DNA of 64,000 nt from Solirubrobacterales bacterium. Lineage in GTDB: Bacteria; Actinomycetota; Thermoleophilia; Solirubrobacterales; 70-9. The stretch lies in the NCBI GenBank assembly GCA_023958085.1, contig JAMLGI010000003.1, forward strand, positions 124,001 to 188,000, read 5' to 3'. Both the position numbers and the translations under genes were made by a program. The notes below the pieces were generated by a model. It searched no databases. It had not been told where the DNA came from and saw only the letters and a list, made by a program, of their open reading frames with translations. Below, piece after piece: positions 51,608-58,330 of this stretch (position 1 is its first letter; every line of letters begins with the position of its first letter).

Positions 51608-53047
51608 ATGAGCAAGCCCGGCAGCCCCGACAACCCGCTCCGCGTCGCGATCATCGGCGCCGGCCCTTCCGGCTTCTACGCCGCCGACCAGTTGATGAAG
51701 GACCCGGAGGTACATGTGCGGGTGGATCTGTTCGACCGGCTGCCGACCCCGTACGGACTGGTCCGGGGCGGGGTCGCTCCGGACCACCCCAAGATCAAGT
51801 CGGTGATCCGGGTCTACCAGCGGACCGCGAGGAAGGACGGGTTTCGTTTCTTCGGCAACGTCGAGATCGGCCGGGACCTGAATGTGGAGGACCTCGAGCG
51901 TCACTACCACGCGATCATCTACACCTTCGGCGCGGAAGCCGACCGGGAGCTGGGCATCCCCGGCGAGGACCTCCCGGGCTCCCACGCCGCGACCGCTTTC
52001 GTCGGCTGGTACAACGCCCATCCCGACTTCGCCCACCGTGACTTCCGGCTCGACCGGGTGAAACGTGCGGTGGTGATCGGCAACGGAAACGTGGCACTCG
52101 ACGTCGCCCGGATGCTGTCCCTGGACGAGGAAACTCTCCGGCAGACCGACATCGCCGACCATGCCATCGCGAAACTCGCCGCCAGCACGATCGAAGAGAT
52201 CGTGGTTCTGGGCCGCCGCGGCCCGGCCCAGGCCGCCTACACAAACCCCGAGATCCGCGAGCTGGGTGAGCTGCCGGAGGCCGACGTGATCGTCGATCCG
52301 GCCGAGGTCGTGCTCGACCCCGCATCGAGCAGTTGGCTGGAGTCGGATGAAGCCGACCAGGCAACCCGGAACAACGTCGAGATCGTCCAGGACTACTCCC
52401 GACGTGAACCGCAAGGCAGGCGGAAGCGGATCATCCTCCGCTTTCTCTCCTCCCCGGTCGAAATCCGGGGCGGTGACCGGGTCGAGAGCGTTCTGATCGG
52501 CCGCAACGAACTGGTGGTCGACGAGGGGGCCCTGCGGGCCCGCGACACCGGCGGCCGGGAGGAACTCTCCTGCGAGCTGATCATGCGTTCGGTCGGCTAC
52601 GTCGGCGTACCCCTGGACGGGGTTCCGTTCGATCAGCGACGCGGGACGATCGTGAACGACCACGGGCGAGTGCTCGACGCACCCGGGGGTGATCCCCTGA
52701 CCGGGCACTACACGGCGGGCTGGATCAAGCGGGGACCTTCCGGCGTGATCGGAACCAACAAGCGCTGCGCCACCGAGACGGTCCAGCACCTGCTTGCCGA
52801 CGTCGAAGCCGGGCGCCTGCTCGACCCGCAGCGGACCGACCCGGACTCGATCGATTCCCTGCTCACCGAACGACGGGCCAACTTTGTGACCTTCGGTGAG
52901 TGGGAGGAGATCGACCGGATCGAGGTCGCCCGGGGCGAGCCTCACGGCCGGCCCCGGATCAAGTTCACCCGGGTCGAGGAGATGCTGGAGGCCGGTCGGG
53001 CTGCTCCCGCCCCCGACCCGGAAAATCCCAACACGGAGAAGGAGTGA
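51608..53047 (+). CDS. fprA: NADPH-ferredoxin reductase (adrenodoxin-reductase type)
   Basis: 479 residues. FAD motif VAIIGAGPSGFYAADQL, then the diagnostic RLPTPYGLVRGGVAPDHPKIK, and the NADP motif VVIGNGNVALDVARML (about 165-180) of FprA. It passes electrons from NADPH to ferredoxins. A TATCCT box 12 bases before the ATG gives a very short leader. bolA and grxD follow on the same strand within 4 and 10 bases, making an Fe-S-related operon. Confidence 0.9.
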   Translation: MSKPGSPDNPLRVAIIGAGPSGFYAADQLMKDPEVHVRVDLFDRLPTPYGLVRGGVAPDHPKIKSVIRVYQRTARKDGFRFFGNVEIGRDLNVEDLERHYHAIIYTFGAEADRELGIPGEDLPGSHAATAFVGWYNAHPDFAHRDFRLDRVKRAVVIGNGNVALDVARMLSLDEETLRQTDIADHAIAKLAASTIEEIVVLGRRGPAQAAYTNPEIRELGELPEADVIVDPAEVVLDPASSSWLESDEADQATRNNVEIVQDYSRREPQGRRKRIILRFLSSPVEIRGGDRVESVLIGRNELVVDEGALRARDTGGREELSCELIMRSVGYVGVPLDGVPFDQRRGTIVNDHGRVLDAPGGDPLTGHYTAGWIKRGPSGVIGTNKRCATETVQHLLADVEAGRLLDPQRTDPDSIDSLLTERRANFVTFGEWEEIDRIEVARGEPHGRPRIKFTRVEEMLEAGRAAPAPDPENPNTEKE

Positions 53048-53051
53048 GTCG

Positions 53052-53282
53052 ATGGCGGCTGACCTGATCGAGCTCAAACGGATGATCGAGGGCGCCCTGC
53101 CCGGATCGAGCGCCGAGGTGTTCGACGAGACCGGCACCGGAGATCATCTCCGGGCCGAGGTGCGGGCCCCCCAGTTCGACGGACAGACCCGGATCAACCA
53201 GCACCGCATGGTCAAGGCGGCGGTGCGGGAACGGTTCGATGACGGAACCATCCACGCTCTGACGATCAAGGTGCTGGAGTAG
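53052..53282 (+). CDS. bolA: BolA-family protein
   Basis: 76 residues from ATG 53052, 4 bases after the fprA stop. The short BolA domain is complete: AEVFDETGTGDHLRAEVRAPQF and the invariant RINQHRMVKAAV (with the His expected to bind an Fe-S cluster), ending ALTIKVLE. BolA proteins pair with monothiol glutaredoxins to move or sense Fe-S clusters; the glutaredoxin gene follows directly. Confidence 0.88.
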   Translation: MAADLIELKRMIEGALPGSSAEVFDETGTGDHLRAEVRAPQFDGQTRINQHRMVKAAVRERFDDGTIHALTIKVLE

Positions 53283-53292
53283 CATCAGGGCC

Positions 53293-53694
53293 ATGGCTGA
53301 CCAGGAGCTGACCGACCGCGTCAAGGAACTCATCGCCGAAAACCCGGTGCTTCTCTTCATGAAGGGCACCCCGGCCGCACCCCGCTGCGGCTTTTCGATG
53401 CGCACCGCCCAGATCCTGGAACAGACCGGGGTCGAGTACGGCGCGGTCGATGTGCTCCCGGCCCTGCAGCCGCTGCGCGAGGTGACCAGCGAGATCTCCG
53501 ACTGGGAGACCTTCCCGCAGCTTTACGTAAACGGCGAGCTGGTCGGCGGCTGCGACATCGTCGAGGAGATGTTCGACAACGGCGAGCTGGCGAAACTGCT
53601 CGGAATCAAGCAGCCTGCCCCGGCCGCGGAAGCCCCGGCCGGCGATGGCGACGACGGTTACTCGAGCCTGCCGATGCAGATCGAGGGCAGCTGA
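53293..53694 (+). CDS. grxD: Monothiol glutaredoxin (Grx4 type)
   Basis: 133 residues. The CGFS active site lies in PAAPRCGFSMRTAQIL (Cys about residue 32); KGTPAAP and the WETFPQLYVNGELVGGCDIVEEM segment are typical of Fe-S-binding monothiol glutaredoxins. TAGCAT (53280-53285), overlapping the bolA stop codon, ends 7 bases before the ATG, so a second leaderless transcript is possible. About 30 Ala/Pro-rich residues extend the C-terminus. Confidence 0.92.
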   Translation: MADQELTDRVKELIAENPVLLFMKGTPAAPRCGFSMRTAQILEQTGVEYGAVDVLPALQPLREVTSEISDWETFPQLYVNGELVGGCDIVEEMFDNGELAKLLGIKQPAPAAEAPAGDGDDGYSSLPMQIEGS

Positions 53695-53703
53695 GCCGAC
53701 CCG

Positions 53704-53722
53704 GACCGGCCCCCGGCCGGTC
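53704..53722. terminator. Bidirectional hairpin between grxD and the A-type carrier gene
   Basis: GACCGGCC, CCC, GGCCGGTC: a perfect 8-bp stem between two convergent Fe-S genes. No T-tract. Confidence 0.5.
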
Positions 53723-53739
53723 GGGAATGCGAGCCCGGG

Positions 53740-54111
53740 TCAGACCGCAGCGGTCTCGGCGTCGTCCTTCACCTGGAAGGACGATCCACAGCCGCAGGCG
53801 GCAACCACGTTCGGGTTGTTCACCTGGAAGCCGGCTCCGGTCAGACCGTCGACGTAGTCGACCTCGGAACCGAACACAAACTGCATGCTGACCTTGTCGA
53901 CGATCACCGACACTCCGCGGTGCTCGAACTCGAGGTCTTCCTCGGTCTTGGTGTCGAAGGCGAGGGCGTACTGGAACCCGGAGCAGCCTCCGCCACGAAC
54001 GGCGATCCGCAGGGCCTGACGATCCGGGCCATCCTGATCCCCGATCATCTCGGCGATCCTGGTCGCGGCGGTCTCGGTCAGGGAGATTGCGGAATCCGAT
54101 GCTTCAGCCAT
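53740..54111 (-). CDS. A-type Fe-S carrier (IscA/ErpA family)
   Basis: 123 residues from ATG 54111. The three conserved cysteines are present: GGGCSGFQY and ACGCGSSF near the C-terminus, and the length fits ErpA/IscA. The frame is open upstream across the divergent DegV gene, but TACTCT on the minus strand ends 6 bases before this ATG and marks the start. It accepts and delivers Fe-S clusters in the cytoplasm. It is convergent with bolA-grxD. Confidence 0.92.
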   Translation of the reverse strand: MAEASDSAISLTETAATRIAEMIGDQDGPDRQALRIAVRGGGCSGFQYALAFDTKTEEDLEFEHRGVSVIVDKVSMQFVFGSEVDYVDGLTGAGFQVNNPNVVAACGCGSSFQVKDDAETAAV

Positions 54112-54207
54112 GTCCCAAGAGTAGCGGTTGGGAACGGTGGCCACGACTCCGTCGCCGGGAAGCGGCGAGAGCGGGTTGATCCGGTACCGGTCTGATAGAA
54201 ACAGGGC

Positions 54208-55095
54208 GTGCCCGCGGATCCAGCCATCGCTCTGGTCACCGACTCGACCGCTTCGCTCTCGGACGAAGACCGCGAACGCCTCGACGTGGCCGTGGTCAGT
54301 CTCTACGTGGTGCTCGATGGTGAGCAGCAGCGTGAAGACACGATCGAGGACTATCCCGCCTTCTATCAGGCGGTTCTCGACAGCCCCCGCCAGACAACCA
54401 CCTCCCAGCCGTCGGTCGGTGACTTCACCGACATCTACCTGCCGCTGCTGGAGGAAGGCCGGGAGATCATCTCGGTCCATCTCTCCAGCGGCATCTCCGG
54501 CACCTGCGAAGCGGCCCGGCAGGCAGCCACCGCCCTGACCGAAGGTGGCCGTGGCGGTGAGCGGATCCACGTGGTCGACTCGAGAACGACTTCCGGGGGG
54601 CTTGCCTTCTGCGTGCTCGCGGCCGCCAACGGGATTCGGGCGGGAGAGTCCGTCGGGGAGATCATCGAGCGGATCGAACGGACCAGGGACGGGATCGACA
54701 CCCTCTTGATGGTCGACACTCTGGACTACCTGCGCAAGGGCGGTCGGATCGGCAGCGCCCAGGCCATGATCGGTGGCGCTCTGAAGATCAAGCCCCTGAT
54801 CAAGCTTGAGGAAACCGTGAAACCGGTGGACAAGGTGAGAACCTCCGCCCGGGCGATGGAGAAGATGCGCGAGTACGCCCGCAAAAAGGCCGCCGGGGGC
54901 GAAGAGATCACCTGGACGGTCCAGCACATCCAGCGACCCGAGGTGGCGGCCGACCTCGCCGCCTGGTGTCGGGAGGCCTTCCAGTGCGAGGGCGCGTTTC
55001 TCGACGAGATGACCGTCGTCCTCGGGGTCCACTCCGGTCCGGGCACGGTCGCGATCGGCACCGTGCCAACCGAGCTGGTCGGATCCAAGTTTTGA
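54208..55095 (+). CDS. DegV family protein
   Basis: 295 residues from GTG 54208. DegV motifs: IALVTDSTASLSDE at the N-terminus, TTTSQPSVGDF, ISVHLSSGISGTCEAA and VDSRTTSGGLAF; DYLRKGGRIGSAQAMIGGALKIKPLI in the second lobe. Family members bind a fatty acid and serve as the acyl-carrier FakB in fatty-acid kinase systems. TAGAAA (54196-54201) lies 6 bases before the GTG. The next gene overlaps by 4 bases. Confidence 0.9.
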   Translation: MPADPAIALVTDSTASLSDEDRERLDVAVVSLYVVLDGEQQREDTIEDYPAFYQAVLDSPRQTTTSQPSVGDFTDIYLPLLEEGREIISVHLSSGISGTCEAARQAATALTEGGRGGERIHVVDSRTTSGGLAFCVLAAANGIRAGESVGEIIERIERTRDGIDTLLMVDTLDYLRKGGRIGSAQAMIGGALKIKPLIKLEETVKPVDKVRTSARAMEKMREYARKKAAGGEEITWTVQHIQRPEVAADLAAWCREAFQCEGAFLDEMTVVLGVHSGPGTVAIGTVPTELVGSKF

Positions 55096-55631
55096 ATTTC
55101 GCGGTCACCGCGATCGGGCGGGACCGGCCCGGTATCGTCGCCGCGATCACCGGGGCACTGCTCGACGCAGGTGGCAACGTGGACGACTCCCAGATGTCGA
55201 TCCTCCACGGGCACTTCGCGGTGATGCTGATCGCGAACCTGCCGGCGGATGGCCCCGACGACCCGGCCCTGGCCGGACTTCGGGAGGAGCTCGACCGGGT
55301 CGGGCGGGAGTTTGACCTTGGCGGGATCACGATCAGTCCGGTGTCCGGACTTGAACGCGGGGCCGATCCGACCCACCTGTTGACGGTGTACGGAGCCGAC
55401 CGGCCCGGGATCGTCCACGACACCGCCCGTCTGCTGGCCGGACTCGGGATCAACATCACCGATCTCCGTACCCGCCGGACCGGCACCGCGGATTCACCGC
55501 TCTACACGCTGATGATCGAGATCTCCGTCCCGGCCGGGGCCGAGGATCGACTCACCGTCGATCTGGCCGAACTTGGCGCGACCGGAGACGTGGAGGCCCA
55601 CCTCTCCCGACTCGAAGCCGACGTTCTCTGA
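55092..55631 (+). CDS. Two-ACT-domain protein (GcvR-like)
   Basis: 179 residues from TTG 55092 (TTGA overlap with degV). Two ACT domains: residues 1-85 (VTAIGRDRPGIVAAITGALLDAGGNVDDSQMS) and 92-175 (TVYGADRPGIVHDTARLLAGLGINITDLRT). This layout matches GcvR, a regulator of glycine cleavage, and formyltetrahydrofolate-deformylase N-domains; ligand binding is expected but unknown. def follows 21 bases downstream. Confidence 0.85.
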   Translation: MNFAVTAIGRDRPGIVAAITGALLDAGGNVDDSQMSILHGHFAVMLIANLPADGPDDPALAGLREELDRVGREFDLGGITISPVSGLERGADPTHLLTVYGADRPGIVHDTARLLAGLGINITDLRTRRTGTADSPLYTLMIEISVPAGAEDRLTVDLAELGATGDVEAHLSRLEADVL

Positions 55632-55652
55632 ACGGCAGGGACCGTTTTCGCG

Positions 55653-56198
55653 ATGGCTGTCCGCAAGGTCCTCACCTATCCGGATCCGATGCTGAAGCAG
55701 CTCTGCGCCCCGGCCCAGCCGGAGGAGGTGGAGCCAGTGGTCCTGGACCTGCTCGACACGATGAACTCGTTCGACCACTGTGTCGGACTGGCCGCACCCC
55801 AGATCGGCCATCCGGTCCGGATCGCTGTGGTGGACATCACCGGTCACCCGCGGGCGAAGGACCCGCAGGGGCTGATGGTGATGGTGAACCCGCGGATCGA
55901 GTGGCGCTCCGAGGGCAGCAAGGTGAGCCGTGAGGGCTGCCTCAGCCTCCCGGACCTCACCGCCAACGTCCGTCGCCCGCGCAAGGCGGGGGTCAGCTTC
56001 AGCGGCATCGCCACCGACCAGCGGATCTCCACCGCGGAAGCCGCCGCTCCGGACAGTCACCGGCCGCAGCGGGTCGAGCTGGCCTCGTTCGAGGCCCGCT
56101 GCGTGCTCCACGAGATCGACCATCTCGACGGGATCCTCTTCCTCGACCGGGTCGCCTCGATCACCGACGACCTCTTCCGCCGCCAGACCTACAGCTAA
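55653..56198 (+). CDS. def: Peptide deformylase
   Basis: 181 residues with all three metal motifs: GLAAPQIG (residues 49-56), EGCLSLP (about 92-98) and HEIDH (about 152-156). It removes the N-formyl group from nascent proteins. Insertion around residues 100-130 (TAEAAAPDSHRPQR) is slightly longer than in the enterobacterial enzyme. It ends the degV/ACT/def cluster; the second palindrome pair follows. Confidence 0.93.
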   Translation: MAVRKVLTYPDPMLKQLCAPAQPEEVEPVVLDLLDTMNSFDHCVGLAAPQIGHPVRIAVVDITGHPRAKDPQGLMVMVNPRIEWRSEGSKVSREGCLSLPDLTANVRRPRKAGVSFSGIATDQRISTAEAAAPDSHRPQRVELASFEARCVLHEIDHLDGILFLDRVASITDDLFRRQTYS

Positions 56199-56212
56199 CC
56201 CCACCCCCAACC

Positions 56213-56261
56213 GTTCTGGAGCCGATAGTGGAGCCTATGCCGCCTAAATCGGCTCCAGAAC
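56213..56261. repeat. 49-bp palindromic unit, copy 1 of pair B
   Basis: Same outer arms as pair A (GTTCTGGAGCCGAT / ATCGGCTCCAGAAC) with a different centre (GTGGAGCCTATGCCGCC). Lies just after def. Confidence 0.85.
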
Positions 56262-56283
56262 CAAACTCCGTCTGCCCCCAGCC

Positions 56284-56332
56284 GTTCTGGAGCCGATAGT
56301 GGAGGCTATATCGCCTAAATCGGCTCCAGAAC
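56284..56332. repeat. 49-bp palindromic unit, copy 2 of pair B
   Basis: Starts 71 bases after copy 1; centre GTGGAGGCTATATCGCC. The flanks CC/GG extend the stem slightly. Both copies lie between convergent genes. Confidence 0.85.
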
Positions 56333-56347
56333 GGTTCACGGGGATAG

Positions 56348-56492
56348 GCGGGTGGTCCGCAGGGACCTCCTGCGTGGATGGATGCAAGGAATCGGCCGAG
56401 CGGGAGCAGCGAACGTACTTCGGTACGTGAGCAAACCCGTGAGGTCGATGACGCCGCAGACGCCGCGCAGGTGGTTCCTGCGGACCGCCCGC
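56348..56492. repeat. 145-bp element with hairpin-bearing inverted ends
   Basis: Left end 56348-56374 and right end 56466-56492 are inverted copies matching at 24 of 27 bases; each end also folds alone (CGCAGG, five bases, CCTGCG). The centre holds a perfect ACGTAC-TTCG-GTACGT hairpin (56413-56428). The right end touches the stop codon of the minus-strand DUF3618 gene. It carries no gene; it could be a small non-autonomous element or a structured RNA. Confidence 0.6.
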
Positions 56493-56896
56493 TAGCGGCG
56501 GCGGCGGAGGGCCATTAACCCCCCGATCACGAAACCGGTGGCGACCGCGGCGACGGTGATCTCCTTGCGGTGCTTGCGAAGCTGGCCGCGCCAGTCGGTG
56601 AGGTCGGTCACCTTGTTGCGGAGCTGATCGACCGACTGGCCGAGCTCGGCCCGCTGGGCCTCGATGTCGGCCCGGATCTGGGCGGCCGTTCGCTGTGGTG
56701 GCGGCGTGTAACCCCGGGGGGAGTTGCCCGAGTAGGCGGTACCGGGAATCGGTGTGCCGGCCCGTCCGGCCGACCCCACGGGCGGGGTCGGGGCGGTTCC
56801 GCCGGCATCCCTCACCACGGGTGGGGGTGACGGCTTTACGGGCTCGGGAGCAGGATCGGTGCTGTCGGACCGGGTCCGGTCTGGTTCATCACTCAT
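56492..56896 (-). CDS. DUF3618 family membrane-associated protein
   Basis: 134 residues. A Pro-rich disordered N-terminal half (PVKPSPPPVV, YTPPPQRTAAQ) is followed by the DUF3618 helix AQIRADIEAQRAELGQSVDQLRNKV and a single membrane helix (EITVAAVATGFVIGGLMAL) ending RRRR. It is the last gene of a trio with a holin-like and a DUF4235-like protein, a set often found together in actinobacteria and linked to envelope stress. Overlaps the preceding gene by 4 bases. Confidence 0.8.
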   Translation of the reverse strand: MSDEPDRTRSDSTDPAPEPVKPSPPPVVRDAGGTAPTPPVGSAGRAGTPIPGTAYSGNSPRGYTPPPQRTAAQIRADIEAQRAELGQSVDQLRNKVTDLTDWRGQLRKHRKEITVAAVATGFVIGGLMALRRRR

Positions 56897-57312
56897 TGCT
56901 CGTCTCCGGAGGTGAGCAGGGCTTTGGTCTTCTGGGCTTCATCGATCGCATCGGTGGGAATCGGGGGGCCGGTCTTCTCGAACGAGTTGTAGGCGAACCA
57001 GCCCGCCCCGGCCGCGGCCGCAAACAGGACTACCGCCACCAGCAGATACCCGGCCCAGGCACCCCAGCCAAACAGTGCCGACAGGCCGAGTGAAATGCCA
57101 TGGAGCAGCATCACGAGGCCGAATACGGCAACCACCCCGGCGACCACGGCAACCACGCCGCCGCGGGCGAGGGTAGTGAGCTTTTCGCTGACCTCGGTCT
57201 TGGCCAGCTCGATCTCTTCCCGGATCAGGACCGAGGTTCGCTCGGAAACCTCGAAGACGAGCTCGCCGATCGTCTTTTCCGCGTCCGGCCGGTTTGGGTC
57301 GTACCCGGCCAC
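56893..57312 (-). CDS. Putative phage-holin-like / actinobacterial holin-X family membrane protein
   Basis: 139 residues from GTG 57312. An amphipathic N-terminal helix (IGELVFEVSERTSVLIREEIELAKTEVSEKL) precedes two membrane helices at about 52-73 and 84-104. This is the PF07332 arrangement. These proteins are membrane-shape or envelope-stress factors rather than proven holins. It is the middle gene of the trio, 2 bases from the 44-residue gene and overlapping the DUF3618 gene. Confidence 0.8.
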   Translation of the reverse strand: MAGYDPNRPDAEKTIGELVFEVSERTSVLIREEIELAKTEVSEKLTTLARGGVVAVVAGVVAVFGLVMLLHGISLGLSALFGWGAWAGYLLVAVVLFAAAAGAGWFAYNSFEKTGPPIPTDAIDEAQKTKALLTSGDEQ

Positions 57313-57314
57313 GG

Positions 57315-57449
57315 CTACTCCGGCGGCTCCTCGTTGAACATGCGCCGGTAGGCGATTGCTGCGACCCGCGAGGCCAGCAGGCTGGCGAGCGCGCCGATCA
57401 GGGTGAGCATCGCGCTCCAGGTCAGTCTTCTGACGATCTCGTTGTCCAT
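57315..57449 (-). CDS. Small DUF4235-like membrane protein (44 residues)
   Basis: 44 residues from ATG 57449. One membrane helix (TWSAMLTLIGALASLLASRVAAIAY) and the ending YRRMFNEEPPE, matching the C-terminal end of DUF4235 proteins (helix, RK-rich turn, then EPP). It is half the usual length, so it is a minimal version. The gene is 2 bases upstream of the holin-like gene, fits the trio and would be missed by length cut-offs. Confidence 0.7.
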   Translation of the reverse strand: MDNEIVRRLTWSAMLTLIGALASLLASRVAAIAYRRMFNEEPPE

Positions 57450-57520
57450 TCGTGCTCAGGATACCCGGAGCACGGCCGATACCCCGGCTCGCCCGGTCTG
57501 CGGGCGCCGGCTACCGGGTT

Positions 57521-58147
57521 TCAGCGCGGCTCGAGGCCTTCGCAGATCGTGCGCAGGAGCAGTTCCCGGGCCGACTCGAAGTCTTCATCCTCACCCGGGA
57601 TCACCTCGAAGATCCAGCCCGAGAGGAGCTGCTCAATCGCCCCGTAGAAGGCCATGGCGGCGAAAACCGGGTCGATGTCCTCACGGAAGGTGCCGGATCG
57701 CTGACCCTCGGCCACGATCGCCGCGATCCTCGCGTAGGCGGCGTTGATCTCGTCGAGATGGGTCCGCCCGAAGGAGTTGGCCGCCCGGGTCACCTCGACG
57801 ATGATCACCTTCATCAGGTCCGGGTCGTAGCGGTAGGAGTCGATGATGAACCCGGCCACCACCCCGAGCTTCTCGCGAGGCGATGAACCGGACTTGCCGG
57901 CCTCGTCGATCGCCTCGATCAGCAGTGACCAGCGCTGGCTGAACAGCTCGTTGAGAACCTGTTCCTTGGAATCGAAGTAGTGGTACACGAGGCCGTAGGC
58001 GACATCGGCCTCGTCGGCGATGTCGGCCACCCGGGTCGAGTGAAACCCCTGCCGGGCGAAGACCCGGACAGCCGCGTCGAGGATCTGACGCCGACGCTCG
58101 GGAGCCGCCTCACGCCCCACGGAGCCCTCCGACAGGCGCGGTGCCAC
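57521..58147 (-). CDS. TetR-family transcriptional regulator
   Basis: 208 residues from GTG 58147. N-terminal helix-turn-helix RRRQILDAAVRVFARQGFHSTRVADIADEADVAYGLVYHYFDSKEQVLNELF is shown here as motifs: DAAVRVFARQGF, VADIADEADVAYG, VYHYFDSKEQV. The ligand domain (about 80-208) has hydrophobic helices like FadR/KstR-type acyl-CoA sensors. The palindrome at 58222-58237 upstream is a likely binding site, implying autoregulation and perhaps control of the acylase gene. Confidence 0.88.
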   Translation of the reverse strand: MAPRLSEGSVGREAAPERRRQILDAAVRVFARQGFHSTRVADIADEADVAYGLVYHYFDSKEQVLNELFSQRWSLLIEAIDEAGKSGSSPREKLGVVAGFIIDSYRYDPDLMKVIIVEVTRAANSFGRTHLDEINAAYARIAAIVAEGQRSGTFREDIDPVFAAMAFYGAIEQLLSGWIFEVIPGEDEDFESARELLLRTICEGLEPR

Positions 58148-58221
58148 GGTGCGGCGGGCGGGTCCGGCGGATGTTCCTGGCAGGTGCGGCAGACATTTGG
58201 TTCGGGATCTCCGAGTTGGTT

Positions 58222-58237
58222 GATTGACTCGTCAATC
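58222..58237. promoter_or_regulatory. Palindrome upstream of the TetR gene
   Basis: GATTGAC, TC, GTCAATC: a perfect 7-bp inverted repeat, a size and spacing typical of TetR-family operators, between the TetR gene start and the acylase-gene terminator. Confidence 0.5.
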
Positions 58238-58267
58238 GGTCGCCGGATTATAGGTGCCGGAACGAAG

Positions 58268-58299
58268 AACGGGCCGACCCCTTGCGGCGCCGGCCCGTT
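58268..58299 (-). terminator. Intrinsic terminator of the acylase gene
   Basis: AACGGGCCG and CGGCCCGTT form a perfect 9-bp stem around 14 bases; on the minus strand it is followed by the T-rich CTTCGTTCC. Confidence 0.65.
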
Positions 58300-58330
58300 T
58301 CAGTCTGCCTCTGTCTCGGGCGAGCCGGTG

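Noticed and set aside
56393-56475. tRNA-like fold in the 145-bp element
   Set aside because: No acceptor/anticodon arrangement or CCA end could be drawn; the stem pattern is symmetrical instead.
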